From: Haematococcus lacustris
Taxonomy: Eukaryota > Chlorophyta > Chlorophyceae > Chlamydomonadales > Haematococcaceae
Reading direction: 5' to 3'
Length of the DNA: 64,000 nt
Assembly: GCA_030144725.1 (NCBI GenBank)
Contig: JASKMD010000029.1
Span: forward strand, 9,184,358-9,248,357
In this document: piece by piece, positions 1-11,356 of the stretch
Layout of the letters: every line of letters starts with the position of its first letter
How positions within the stretch are numbered: position 1 is the first letter of the stretch
Made by a program: the position numbers and the translations under genes
Notes under the pieces: generated by a model
What the model was told of the DNA's origin: nothing
Seen by the model: the letters and a program-made list of their open reading frames with translations, nothing else
Databases searched by the model: none

Positions 1-1187
1 TTCAGTCGGTTGTACTGGGTAGCTCGGCTCCCTAGCTCCCGCAAAGCTGTGAATGTTAATAATGCCCCGCAATCAACACAAGCTCCAGCTCCAAACCCTC
101 CTATCTAACAACATGTGCGGCAGACATTGCCTGAAAAGCTGTTTGTGGCTGGCCCGTCCGGCCCTCAACCTTGCTGGGCTGGGCCACCTTGCCTGGGCTA
201 TGTTAGCGATGGCTAAACGCTTGGCCCTTCCAGCGGACCCGGCTAGGCTTCACTTCGAGATATGGGGCATGGCTGAAAATGCTTCAAATGCGGCTGTCAT
301 CGACCGAAAGGCCCATCGCCGACTCCGACGGCAGGAGTAGCTTCATTGCTTTTGTTCTTTCTACATTGGGTTGCCGAAAAGGCCATCATTCGGGGCGAAA
401 AGGCCCTGGCATGGGAAATCTAAGGCGAGTTATGTATATCCTGATTCAGTACCAGCGGACATGTCATTCCGCTTGCAAAAGATGAAACATCTGTGGTAGC
501 GCCCAACGTGGTTCCCCCGGTGTGCATTGCAAGGCGTTTGGCACGTTTGCCATACAGTTGATGCTTTTGGCAGTGTGTCCCTCACCACCACTCGCCATTG
601 ACCGAGCTGATGCACGATGAGGTCAAGTCAGCGCCAGGGTGTGAGTGTGTGGTACAGCTAGCTGCTGAAGAAGTTACAGGCCCAAAGCCACACGGCGTAC
701 CCCCTCAACCCGGCCATGAGACAAGCCTCTAGCAAGCAGCATGTAGCACACACTGTAGACACCCACGAGGCACCTGGACATCGCCGAGGACATCGCCGTC
801 ACAGCGCACATACTTTAAGGCGCAAATAAGAGCGATGGAGCGCTCCTGGCGTTGTGTGCTGGTCGGGGCCCCCGAACATTGGACGGGGTCGCGGACCAGC
901 CGATCACCATAGGCCTGTTCCTCTGAGCCGATGCTAACGTGCGCGGCGCTGCGTCAAGACGTGCCAATCTTACATCGTGAAGCGGTCTAACCTGGCCCTA
1001 TGCCCATTGCATGATGGCAAATGCTGAACGCGGCTGACACGTCCCAGTCGTAGAACCTGCAGCAGTGTGGGAGGTTGGCAATGGTAGGTCTTGTGTCAGG
1101 TCAAGTGAGATATGCTCAAGTTGCGGGGCAGGCCTCAATCAGGATGTCTCACCATGGAGTTGGTAATCTTCATGCACGTCATCACGC
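1..1187. other. No gene recognised
   Basis: I see no splice-compatible conserved protein in this stretch. Short open frames exist on both strands but show no recognisable domain. The region ends at the target-site duplication of the hAT element. Confidence 0.5.
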
Positions 1188-1371
1188 AATAGTGCCAGTG
1201 ATGCAGAATTACATGTATTTTTACGTAATTACATGTAATTACACGCGTAATTCTGTAACTTTGTAACTTTGTAATTACATGGTTGTCCGCAGGGAAATCG
1301 TGTAATTACATCCAGTCGTGTAATTACGTAATTACAGACTCGCGCTGCAGGCCGCCGGCTGTCGTCCCAAC

Positions 1372-2975
1372 ATGTCGGAGGCTCCACAGCACGCTAAAAG
1401 GCGTATGGCCTCCGGGCTGAGAGGCACGTCGCTTCCTCCGCCCCTATTGCCCAGTGGACTCGGAGGCTCGTCCTTGAAGAAGCACAAGACTCAGCACAAG
1501 ACAAAGTCGGCGTGGGTGATGGAGCAGCTGACGGCCGTCACAGCACCGACGAGCGACCCCGACGAGACTGACGGCGCTGTTAACTTCGTTCTGCGCTATA
1601 TGTGCAATCACTGCCAGGATAACTTGGCGGGCAGTAACAAGGACCGTCTCAAGAGACATCTCTTGCGATGCAGCAAGTTCCTAGCCAGCACGCAGGCAAT
1701 GAACATCGCCAAGACCTTCTCTGAAATCGCGGCAGCCATTGAAGAGTACAAGCAAGAAAACAAGGAGGTCGCCGAGCTGCAGCAAGACGCTGGGACCACC
1801 CCGAACAGCAAGTCGACAGCTCGCGCAGGTAACCATTACCTGTGGACCAGGATGTGTTAGGAGGGTGCAACAGGGTGCAATAGAAGGGTGCAATAGAAGG
1901 GTCCAGTACTCCACTATTATGTTTTGTGTTTATGCATTTGACAGGAAGTGGTGTCGTGGAGGACAAAGGACGCTTTGCCAAGGACCTGGTGAAACTGATT
2001 GTAGACTGCAACCTCCCCTTCAACATCGTGGACAACCCAACGTTCAAGACTTTCTTGGCTACCTGGGTGCTAAGCTGACGTGCACTACGGCCTGGCCATA
2101 GTGGATAAGTGGTTTGGTGATGCCACGAGGTGAGACACCACCACCACTACCACCACCACTACCTCCACCACCCCACCCCACCACCACCCGCCCTGACCTG
2201 ACCTGACCTGACCCCACCACACCACACCACACCACACCACACCACACCACACCACACCACACCACACCACACCACACCACACCACACCACACCACACCAC
2301 ACCACACCACACCACACCACACCACACCCCATGTACCTCTCTTTGATCATGTTCAGGAACGTGCCCGTGGAGTTTGTGGATGAGGTGATGGAGCTCGAGC
2401 AAGTGTTCAGCAAGCGCATGGACTACGGGCACCATGTCGCTCTCTACCTGGCTGCCGTGCTAGACCCCAGGTACCGCCACAAGCCTCACAACCTCACCGT
2501 TGAGGAGGTGTTGGCTGCAGAGGAGCTGGCTGCTAAGCTGGCAAGCGCGGATGGCAAGGGCAATGATGCTGCTGGCAATGCAGCGCGCCTAGAGCTCCTA
2601 GACACCTGGCTGGAGCCTGACTACGCTGTCGGCATGGGGCTCACGATGGACAGGTTTGCACCGGACCTGACAGTGGACCCAGTGGCCTGGTGGCGCAGGT
2701 ATGGCAAGAAGCTGCCACACCTACAAGTCGTGGCGCAGCGCGTGCTCAGCATCCCCGCCACCTCAGCTGCCACCGAGCGCTTGTTCAGTGCCTTCAAGTT
2801 CATCTGGAGCGACCGGCGCTCTCGCTTGTTGCTAGGGCGCATGTGGATCATGTCCTATGTGTTCTTCAACACACGGGTCATGACTCGCAAGGAGCACCAC
2901 GCATCAGCTGAGGCGCAAGAGGAGTGGGAGAGCTATATGGCAGCCCAGGTAGTGCTTGATGCCCCTCAGCTGTAG
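1372..2975 (+). pseudogene. hAT transposase, internally deleted
   Basis: Exon 1 (1372-1828) encodes a BED-type zinc finger: CNHC, then LKRH and a final Cys in LLRC. It ends at a GT donor in phase 1. The next piece (from 1945) reads DLVKLIVDCNLPFNIVDNP, the typical hAT segment after the BED finger, but stops in frame; a shifted frame resumes with HYGLAIVDKWFGDATR just before a (CCACA)n array. The last exon (about 2357-2975) has LAAVLDPRYRHKP and the hAT dimerisation region, including VLSIPATSAATERLFSA and WSDRRSRL. The RNase-H-like core with the catalytic acidic residues, normally several hundred residues between these parts, is not present. I infer a broken transposase inside an otherwise well-bounded element. 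Confidence 0.8.
2214..2328 (+). repeat. (CCACA)n pentanucleotide array
   Basis: About 23 near-perfect copies of a 5-bp unit inside the hAT element, preceded by a short TGACC array at about 2190-2211. It lies where the transposase core should be. Confidence 0.95.
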
Positions 2976-3050
2976 CAGCCCAGCCCAGCCCAGCCCAGCC
3001 CAGCCCAGCCCAGCCCAGCCCAGCCCAGCCCAGCCCAGCCCAGCCCAGCC
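2976..3050 (+). repeat. (CAGCC)n pentanucleotide array
   Basis: Fifteen copies of a 5-bp unit directly after the hAT transposase stop codon, inside the element. Confidence 0.95.
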
Positions 3051-3194
3051 CTAGCCTAGTGTGGTGTGGTGTGGTGTGATGTTGATTTGTGTCGACTTGG
3101 TGTTGTGTTGACTTGGTGTTGTGGTCACTTGGTGTTGTGGTGTGGTGTTGTGTGATAGATGACAAGTGTTGACTTGTGTAGGTGACTTGTGCCC

Positions 3195-3330
3195 CGTTGT
3201 AGAGGGTCGGTAGGACCCTGCACCGGGTCGGTAGGACCCTCCACAGGGTCAGTAGGACCCTGCACAGGGTCTGTAGAACCCTGCACAAGGTCAGTATTGG
3301 TAGGACCCTGTAGAGGGTCGGCATGTCCGT
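3195..3330 (+). repeat. 21-bp minisatellite in the hAT right half
   Basis: Five to six degenerate copies of a unit like GGGTCGGTAGGACCCTGCAC. Each unit contains GGGTC and GACCC, so it can form small hairpins. It lies between the dead transposase and the right subterminal repeats. Confidence 0.85.
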
Positions 3331-3550
3331 ATATCGAGGTTCTGAGTGTCATTAGAGGTTGTCTAAAGATAACCCTCTTAAGTCTCACAATGTCGGCTGA
3401 AGAAAACGAGCCAGTGAGGAGAAAAGCTGGTTGTAATTCCCTGTAATTACATGTAATTTACATGTAATTACATGTAAATTACATGTAATTACATGGCGTA
3501 AGTAAGTAAGTAACTTTGTAACTTCGTAATGCCGCATCACTGAATAGTGC

Positions 3551-4302
3551 CCTTGGGCGCCCTGTACTGACAGAGAACCGAGTCTTGGTAGTAGGACGGC
3601 TGTAATCTTGCACTCACTGCACCAAAGTTTTGAGCCATTGCGGGACATGAAATTACCGCTGCGACCACCCGTCTTTCTTAGGCTGATCTACATCACCATG
3701 CGCGTCGGCAACAGCAGTCGGATTGGATCAAGAAAGTGTTGCGGCATTGGTCACGGGGGCAGTTGGCGGCTGTGACTGGGTGAGGTGCTACTGTGCCTCG
3801 TCGCACCCTGCTGCTGATGCTGCCACTCGATGCGTGGATCCCCACAGTGACTCCAACAGCCCCAATACTGCAAGCCACTGCTGCGGCTTTGCATTCGGCT
3901 CTGGCTTGTGCTCCCCTCTCATTGCCCTCTCACCACCCCTCTCTCCCAACACCCCCCACAGCCATTACCTACTCTTCACCTTACACCAGCCCAGTTGTGC
4001 TGGGTTATCCTGTGATGGAACACATGTGATAAAATAGTCATGAGTGTGAATGTTTCGGCGCGGAGGCGCCAAGATGTCTCATGGCGGGCGCCTAATCTGA
4101 ACAACTGATCATCGAATTTGCACGCTGCCCACCAGGGGCAGGCCAGGCGGAGGGCGTAAAGCCACGAGTTCGTTGTTTTTGGCACTATCAACCGTGGTCC
4201 AGTAATATCTGGCAATGATGCTGATGCTCGCAGTGCTAGGATTCCCTGTCTATCACAAGCATGCCTGCCGCATGGGGGGACTGTGCTGACGAGGCTGCTT
4301 GA
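3551..4302. other. Intergenic; 3-prime flank of the G-patch gene
   Basis: No conserved coding sequence seen. TTACA at 3981-3985 is a TGTAA on the minus strand and could be the poly(A) signal of the minus-strand G-patch gene, about 320 bp after its stop. Confidence 0.35.
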
Positions 4303-5651
4303 TCACCTGCCCTCCTCATCACTGTCTAGGAGTGGGTTGGCCGCAGACAGCCGTGCGTTTCTACGCAGCGGGTTGATGTTGGCTGTGTCACCGCCAGGGC
4401 CATCAAAGGGGTCGTTGAAAGCGGTGTACAGCATGCGCTGGATGGCATGACCCCGAGCAGCCTCCAGCGCAGCGGCAGCAGCGGCTTTGTGCAAGGCCAC
4501 TTTGGCCTCCATGCTTTCTCCTGCACGCATAGGGTTGCGCATGCAACGCAAGGGTCACACTCTGGGGTTCATGGAATCTTTGCTAGTGGTTGGGTGGGTC
4601 AGAACCTGCTCTGACTAACCTAACAGAAGCAGTTGGTTTCATGACAAAACCTATGTGCCACGCACTTCCAGGCATTTTCAGGCATTTTCAGGCACACCCA
4701 ACACCTAACTGACCACAGTGCACCAGTCAAGCCATGGCTGTGCGCTTCAATGCTGAGGCGCCGAGGTGTCTAGTGGCGAGCAACCTATCATGTACAACTG
4801 CTTTTTTCCCCGTAACAGCCCGCCATAGCTGTGTGCGCACGCCCTACTCCCTACCTGGCCTCTGCCCTGGTTCCTGGCCCTGTCCTGCCCCTCACCACAC
4901 CTGCCAGCTCTTGTGCGACCAAGTCGGCAATCTTCAAGCTCGCAGCGCTGGGTTCTGGTGGTGCTTTCCTGCCCTCTTGCAAACCATGCACCTGCTGCTC
5001 TGCTGCTGCCTCCCCAATGTTCGCCTGCCGCCGGCCTTGGACGCCTTGCCCTGGGGCAAACCCGATGCCCTTGGTGCCCTTGTTTGCTACCGGGGCGACA
5101 GGCGCCACACGGCCCTGCCCAGCAGACCCCAGCCCACTGCCTTCCCTCCACCCTGCGTGCTGCAGCAGCCGGTACCCAACATTGTCTGGAGCCAGCTTTG
5201 GCTGCTGACCCAAGCTGGAGGTGGCAGAGGCGGGGTGTGCGGCTTGCCACTGGGCTTCCAGCAGTGCTTCCGCGGCAGCCAACCGCTTGCGGCCAACAAG
5301 GTGCTGCAGCTGGCTCTGCTGCTGCCGTAGCTGGTCCTGCGGTGCGCTTTGCCTGGCCCGGTCTTGCAGGTGGTTCTCTGCGCTGGAGTCGTGGATGCTA
5401 CATGACAAGACTGCACCCTGACACCTGTGAGCTGTGCTGCCCTCAGGGAATGGCTCATGCACACCAGCTGTGCATGGCGAGCGGCTGATAGCGGGGTTGT
5501 CAGCAGCGTCAGCAGTGTCATGGCAGGGTGGGGTGGGCTTGGGGGGTGGCAGCAAGATGACTACCCCTCCAGGTTGGACTAGCTGCTGCCCAAGACCTTG
5601 GGAGGAGGGACGGGGCAGCAGGGAGGGGTTGGACAGGCTGCTCATGTCCAT
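4303..5651 (-). CDS. G-patch domain protein
   Basis: Two exons on the minus strand. The first, from an ATG at 5651 (further 5-prime exons cannot be excluded), runs to 4901; the second is 4520-4303. The donor after LVAQELAG leaves one base and the acceptor after TGCAG supplies two, so the frame continues into ESMEAKVALHKAAAAAALE. The domain is a G-patch: GYRLLQHAGWREGSGLG, then GQGRVAPV and KGIGF, with the expected glycine spacing. Ahead of it lies a Gln/Arg-rich stretch likely to form a helix; after it a coiled-coil-like alanine-rich segment and an acidic end DSDEEGR. G-patch proteins usually bind RNA or activate DEAH-box helicases in splicing or ribosome assembly; the precise subfamily is not clear. 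The exon-2 stop overlaps a possible donor, so one more exon is possible. Confidence 0.75.
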
Positions 5652-6383
5652 TACCCCTGCAGAATGAAACCTGGGCGGTGCGGGAGGTGCAGGTGGACAT
5701 GGCCTCCTGCGCAGACAATGACAGTGATGCCACAAATGAAGCACACAAGTACGCACATGAGTGTGTTACATTGCAGAGCTGCATGCCGGGCAGGAGTGGT
5801 GCCACCATACACCCAACTGGCCATGATCCACTTGGTCAGCTCACAGTACACCAGCAGCCCCACTCAAGCTCTGCTATCTGTCATGTGTGTTTCATACTAG
5901 CAGCCTGAGTCTTATCCTAAGCTGTTGCTCTTACACATCCCCTCTGTGACGTGTTGGCAGGCAAAGGGATGATGGCAGCACCGCAGGTCAGCCCTGCTAC
6001 ATCGCATGAGGTGCAAGCAAAACATGAGTTGAGATGTGTCCAAGACGCACCGCTTTTGAACGGCTCTAGGCGGTTGGTGGTGCACTGGTTGTTGTTGAGG
6101 AATTGCGCCGGCGAGACCGGACCATTCTGACGTCGCACTCAAGTGCCCAATCGCCCCTGCATAGAACGTAGCGGAACTGGAAAGCTGGGTGCCTTCTGTT
6201 TGCATTGGTTGTAGTCAACGGTGCACAAGAAGCCACGTCTCTCCCGCGGTGCTCACACCTTACTGCCCTGCTTGTTGGACATGAGCCCTGGATGGCTATG
6301 GATGGCTGTTGAATGTGATTTGACATATGACATATGACATGGCACATGACTTGACTTCATGCATTTCCCACACCCATGTGCAG
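5652..6383. other. No gene recognised
   Basis: No conserved coding exon found on either strand. It may hold the promoter or untranslated exons of the G-patch gene. Confidence 0.35.
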
Positions 6384-6576
6384 GTTCTATGACCGGGACG
6401 TCTCAGCCGCGCTAAACATCCGCCGCTGTGCAGTGGGCCCAGGCCCACGCCCCACTGAGCTGTGCTACTGGGATGGCCGCCCAGCCATGCCAAAGCCAGG
6501 CCAGCCAGGCCAGGAGTGGGTGTACTTGCGTGGCAAGGCCCTGCTGCGTAAGTGGCGGCGCAAGTGGCGGCGATAG
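6384..6576 (+). pseudogene. Fanzor/TnpB-like C-terminal fragment, lineage B
   Basis: An exon entered at a CAG acceptor (6381-6383) reads FYDRDVSAALNIRR, then TELCYWDGRPAMPKPG, and ends KWRRKWRR-stop. DRDVSAALNI fits the RuvC-III motif of TnpB/Fanzor nucleases (D-x-x-x-A-A-x-N), and the following LCYW-x-G-x-PA-x-P block parallels the tail of the copies at 27.2 and 45.2 kb. The body, including RuvC-I, RuvC-II and zinc ribbon, was not found upstream, so this is a 5-prime-truncated relic or the last exon of something unrecognised. It differs clearly from the other copies and has a different 3-prime flank, hence a separate lineage. Confidence 0.6.
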
Positions 6577-6876
6577 CTAGCTGCAGCAAGACAATCCAAG
6601 AAACCAAGATACCAAACCCCTCACAAAGGGGATGTGTGTGAGTAAGAGCTATAGAGTAGGGTAGAGCTCCCCTGCTAGTAGTAGACCTGGAGGCACACAC
6701 ACCAGAAGGCTGAGCTGGAGTGGGCAGTAGGCACACTGTCAATAGCCTTTACAATAATGATCTCGCAGCCTGTTTTTGGTTACAACTCTTGCTTAAGTAC
6801 GGTGTTGCATGAGGGCTGTAGGGATTAAAACTTGTTGAATGCGATTTTCTTGGCGATGGGAGTTATATGACAAGAC

Positions 6877-7128
6877 ATGGGCACATGGGCACGTGGCTGC
6901 GCATCTGAATGGACACTTGAAGCGTTCTTGCTTTGCGTGCGCCCAAACGTGAACCCAGAGCGCGAAGCCAAGCACGTTGGCAACCCTAAGGAGCAGCTGG
7001 CCACTTTTGCCGAGGCCAGGCTCAAGGGCATCAGCTGGAAGGGCTTGGAGGGTGGAGAGCTTGAAGTCCTGCTGGGCAAACCAGAGGTCCAGGCTGTTCT
7101 AGCCGCCGTGCCCATTTTCATACATGTC
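6877..7128 (+). CDS. Possible exon of unknown protein
   Basis: An open stretch with protein-like composition on the plus strand, including NPEREAKHVGNPKEQLATF and ELEVLLGKPEVQAVLAAVP. It has balanced charge and no low-complexity bias, unlike most frames here. I do not recognise a family, cannot place a start, and see no partner exon. It lies between two repeat-like zones and could be a transposon remnant. Confidence 0.25.
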
Positions 7129-7474
7129 ACAAGCTGGCACCCACCACACCATTTTCACAACCCATCTCCGATACGTTGCCACCAATGCCCTGCATTGAGG
7201 CGCAGCCATCCCATGCTTGCTTATCACACCCTTCCAACCACACCACATGTGCTACACCACAAACATACGCAGTCTGAACCGGGTGTCAACAAAACCCTGC
7301 CTCTACTCATCACGTTGTCCATGTTACCTACAGCACCACACATGTGACACCACCGGGGGCTAGGGTGAGGGGGCCATGCTTGACCCTACCCTTCACCCTC
7401 ACCCACACCAACACACATGTCACACCACACATGACACACCAATCAAACATAAGCCAAACATAACTCATCAAACA

Positions 7475-7580
7475 TGGCACAACATGTTTAACTGTGGGTA
7501 ACCTCACTCAACTACGATCCAACTGTAGCGTCATCGGTTGCACCCTTGATGACCACAAACCCTACTGCGGTGGCACGCTC
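7475..7580 (+). repeat. Dispersed repeat R2, copy 1
   Basis: Contains CTGTGGGTAACCTCACTC, then TGCACCCTTGATGACCAC and GGTGGCACG in the same order and spacing as 54395-54505, same orientation, roughly 80 percent alike by eye. Family unknown. Confidence 0.6.
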
Positions 7581-7876
7581 CCTTAAACATCAAGTCTGAC
7601 ACCGTGAGTGATGGGGTCAAGAGGATGTCACCCTGTCAACCCTTCACCTGCCTGCATGGTCACATGAAGTCACACCACTGTTACACCCTGCCATACAGTC
7701 CTGCCTACCCACCACAGTGGCCGCAGACAGCCACACCCACTCTCCTCTTCATGCAAGAGGCAGCCTAATCCTGTCAAGGTGTTGGCCTGTGGGTGACCTC
7801 CCTCCACTACACCTCCCCCGCAGCAAGGTTTAGAAGGCCGTCTGTCAACTATCAAGCGTCCACCAAGCGCATCTGA

Positions 7877-10800
7877 TCACGCTGCAGGCAGCAGCTGGGC
7901 AGCCACCGGCATGGTGGAGGTGAGTGCGGGCCTCACAAGCTTCCTGGCAGAGCCCTTGGTGAGGAGGCGGTAGCAGCGCTGCAGCCGGCGCTGCTCCTGC
8001 TCAGTCAAGCAGGAGGCAGCCTGGCTTGTCAGGGACTGATGCACCACCACCCACTCTGGGTCAGGCACGTACCCTGCACAACGCAGCAAGGGTGTGGCAT
8101 GCAACTGTGATGATGATGAAATTGGCAACAGGACCAGCTCGAGGCTGTCCAGTGGGGTCAGGTTACACCAACACATCCAGCAGCAGCAACGTTAGCAGCG
8201 TCAGCGTCAGCAGCAGCAGAGGCGGCGGCGGCGGCGGCGGCGGCAGCGGCAGCCGCAGCAGCACACATGACAATTGCCACTGTATACAATCCAGTAGAAT
8301 AATGGGAGCGTGGCTGCAGCACATATAGGATGGGGGGGCGCAGCATCTGGCAAGGGCCACAGAGTGCATGTCAGGGGCAGCAGCTGATGGTCGTGACGGT
8401 GGTGATGAGGTCACGAGGGTTGTGGTGACAGTGATGACAGTGAGCAGGGTACCCTGGTCAGCAGGATCTAGCAAGGCCTTGCACAACGGGCCAGAGGTGT
8501 AGCAATGTCACACCTTGCCACTCTGTCACACAAGATCTACCACCAAAGGCACCAGGGTAAAGAGAGGTTCAGCATGACAGCAGCAGTCAGTACATGGGTG
8601 ACTGAGCATTCGAGTCAGTGTGGGGCCAAGTGCAGCAACAAAGCCGCCTTCACATTCCAAGTGACGGAGCAGTCAAGTGAAGGAAGCAGTGGAGTAAGCA
8701 TCTGGGCCAGCAGGGGTTGAGGCCGGCATGTGGCCCTTCCCACCCACCAAGGGCTGCGAAGGCAGTGGAGGTCTGCAGCAGCTCCTGCAGCTGCACCACG
8801 GCCTGCGCAGCGCCAGGAACACCTGCGCTCCTCCCGGACCTCCATGCTGCCCCCAACCCCACAGCCTCCACTTTGGCGCCTTGCAGCCGCGCAAGCTGCG
8901 CTTGCATGAACCCCAGGCTTGCATGCTCCAACTGACACAGCACGCCCCTGCTGACATGCCCAAAAGCGTAGCGCTTGCCGGGAGGTAGCAGCCAGGCTAA
9001 GGACCACAGACTGTTGGCAATGTGCTGGTGGTTCAGCAGGACAGCGGTGCCGCTAGGCCTGACATGCCCAGGTGTAGCAGATGGTGGGGAGGTAGGGGGC
9101 TGCGGGGCAGGCAGGTGCACCAGCCGGGCTACCGCCAGCCGAGCTCCGTTGCAACACACCTTCCTTCCCTTCACCCTCGAAGCCCTGACAAAGCCTGCAC
9201 CACCCTGCCGTACTCCCCTCCTGCCCATGCCTGCATCACCCCTGCTGCTGCCGCTGCTGCTGCTTTTGTTCATGCTGCTTGCCCTGCTTCCGTCGCTGCT
9301 TCTGCTGCTGCTGCGGGGGGAATGAGAGTGGAAGGCGGCCAGGGCGCCCGTGATGACATAAAGTGCGCGGCCAGACAGACGGTGACGCAGCTTGGCCAGG
9401 GCCCACAGGCAGTTGGACAGTTCTGACGGTCCAAACTGATCCAGCCTGTGTGTGCATGCAGCAAGGGAGGCAGCCAGCACGCCTCAATCAGGCAGGCAGG
9501 CAGCCAGGCAGAGACTGCCAACCAAGTAGAATATAAGATGGCGATAGCACCTAGTCATTAAACTAGCCCAGCTCAGCTAATCCAGCCAGCCTTAAAGGGT
9601 TTGTTGGCCCTTTACACAAGCGCAGGTTGCGACTTGAAGTGCTGATTTAGCCAGCCTTCAGTTTAGTAACCCTAAACACAAGCGCAGATTGTGACCCTAT
9701 GTGGCACTTCAGCCAGCCTCAGTTTGCTAGCTAGCTTCCCAGCAGCCCTACTGACCAGTCAGATCTGACTGACTAGCCACCCTGCCTGGTCTGTCCACTT
9801 CCACGCCCCTCTCTGTTAGAGTAAAGAGGCTCAGGTCAGTCAAAACAGGTAGATGTGTTTAAGTTGGATGAAGTAAATGTGAGGCAGTTTCAGCTCTTGC
9901 TCTTCCTTAGGGCTCTTACTGCATGTGTCCCATCGTGTTCCCTCCCTCCCTCCAACAAGGGCTGTGCTGCCTGGACTCTCCCCCTCACCTTCGCAGCATG
10001 CTGCTGACCAGGCCTTCCAACAGCTCAGGGGGAGGGTCACACCCCAGTTTGGCTGCGGCCCACAACACTCCAGCCACCTCTTGTGGGTAGGCGGTTGGCA
10101 GTTGGTGGTGGAAGCTGTCCAGCAGCTGCCGCATGACATGGGGCCCAGGGTTGAAGTCTGCACAGTGTGTGGAAGCAGGGTGAGGAAGCATGAGGGGGGC
10201 CATGCCTTGCAACCGACAAACCACCCAACCACCTGCCTACCTGCATATCTGGGGTAACCCCCGGCTGCACACAGCGTCAGGCTAGGGACACTGCCCTGTG
10301 CCATGCATGCATGACTGCATGGGATTCATAGCTGCATGACCTGCATGGCTGCATGACCTGCATGGCTGCATGACCTGCATGGCTGCATGGCCTGCATGGC
10401 TGCATGACATGCATGGCTACACGGCATGCATGCATTGCGAGCATCCCCATGACCCACAGAGCAAGGGGAAGTGATCTTGAGTGGGAAATGCAATGCAGAC
10501 TGCACGATCATATACAGCTCATGCACCAAGGGGAGCAGTTTCCACGCCTGCTGCTGTCAGGGCGCACCTAGACGAGCCAAGGCCCACAGCGTGCACATGA
10601 GGTCCAGGGGCCCAGTGCCTCGACCCCCCTGCTGCCTTGCCGGCCCCGTGGTCGCTGAACAGCTTGCAGCCTCCCTCATCACTGCCCCTGCCCCTCCTGC
10701 TGCCGCCCCTGCTGCTTCCCCTGCCCTTGCCCTTGCCCCTGCTGCTGCCCTGACGCCAGCTGCCGCTGTCATGGCGTGCGTGACGTCACAGCCCGCCAGC

Positions 10801-11188
10801 ACCGTCGCCACCAGCTGCCCCACCATGCTACCGGGGAGCACAACTCGCCTGAGGCCCAGGCTGTGCAGGGCCACTGCAGCGTAGCCTGGCAGCAGCGAAG
10901 GCCTCTGGTCCTGCCCTGCAGCCCTCGTGATTCTAGTGTCGTGGGCGTAAGGCTGACCTGTCATGGCTGGCACTGGGTTGGCTGCCATGCATGGACCCTG
11001 CATGGCTGTATGATGCATAGCTGCATGCTGCATGGCGCTTGTCTGCATGACGGTTGTCTGCATGACAGGGGGCGTCCTGGGAGACCATGAGGAGGGGAGC
11101 TGGGCAGCTGGGGGAGGGGGTGGCAGGGTATGACTGGCTGTCGCCTGGCTGTGGCTGTGCTGCCAGGTGTGCTGGGCCAGTGGGACAG

Positions 11189-11232
<44 letters not shown>

Positions 11233-11325
11233 GGAGCGGCAACTGGGTGTGGGTGAAGGAAAGGGAGGGGGGAAGGGAGGGGGAAGGGCTTGCACTGGGG
11301 CAAGAAAGGGTGGTGCTCATGCCCT

Positions 11326-11356
<31 letters not shown>

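Larger units (their letters stand above)
1196..3542 (+). mobile_element. hAT-superfamily DNA transposon with TIRs and 8-bp TSD
   Basis: A 2347-bp element. The left end reads CAGTGATGCAGAATTAC (1196-1212) and the reverse complement of the right end reads CAGTGATGCGGCATTAC (3526-3542), 15 of 17 identical. Both ends are flanked by the same 8 bases AATAGTGC (1188-1195 and 3543-3550), the target-site duplication expected of hAT elements. Both subterminal zones (about 1207-1340 and 3431-3520) are packed with TAATTACATGTAATTAC-like palindromic units, the usual kind of transposase-binding repeats. The interior carries a BED zinc finger and a hAT C-terminal dimerisation region, but the catalytic core is largely missing and replaced by pentanucleotide arrays. 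The ends therefore look mobilisable in trans, while the element itself is probably non-autonomous. Confidence 0.88.

Noticed and set aside
2059..2435. Val/Trp/Cys/Gly-repeat ORFs on the minus strand
   Set aside because: Translations of the (CCACA)n array.
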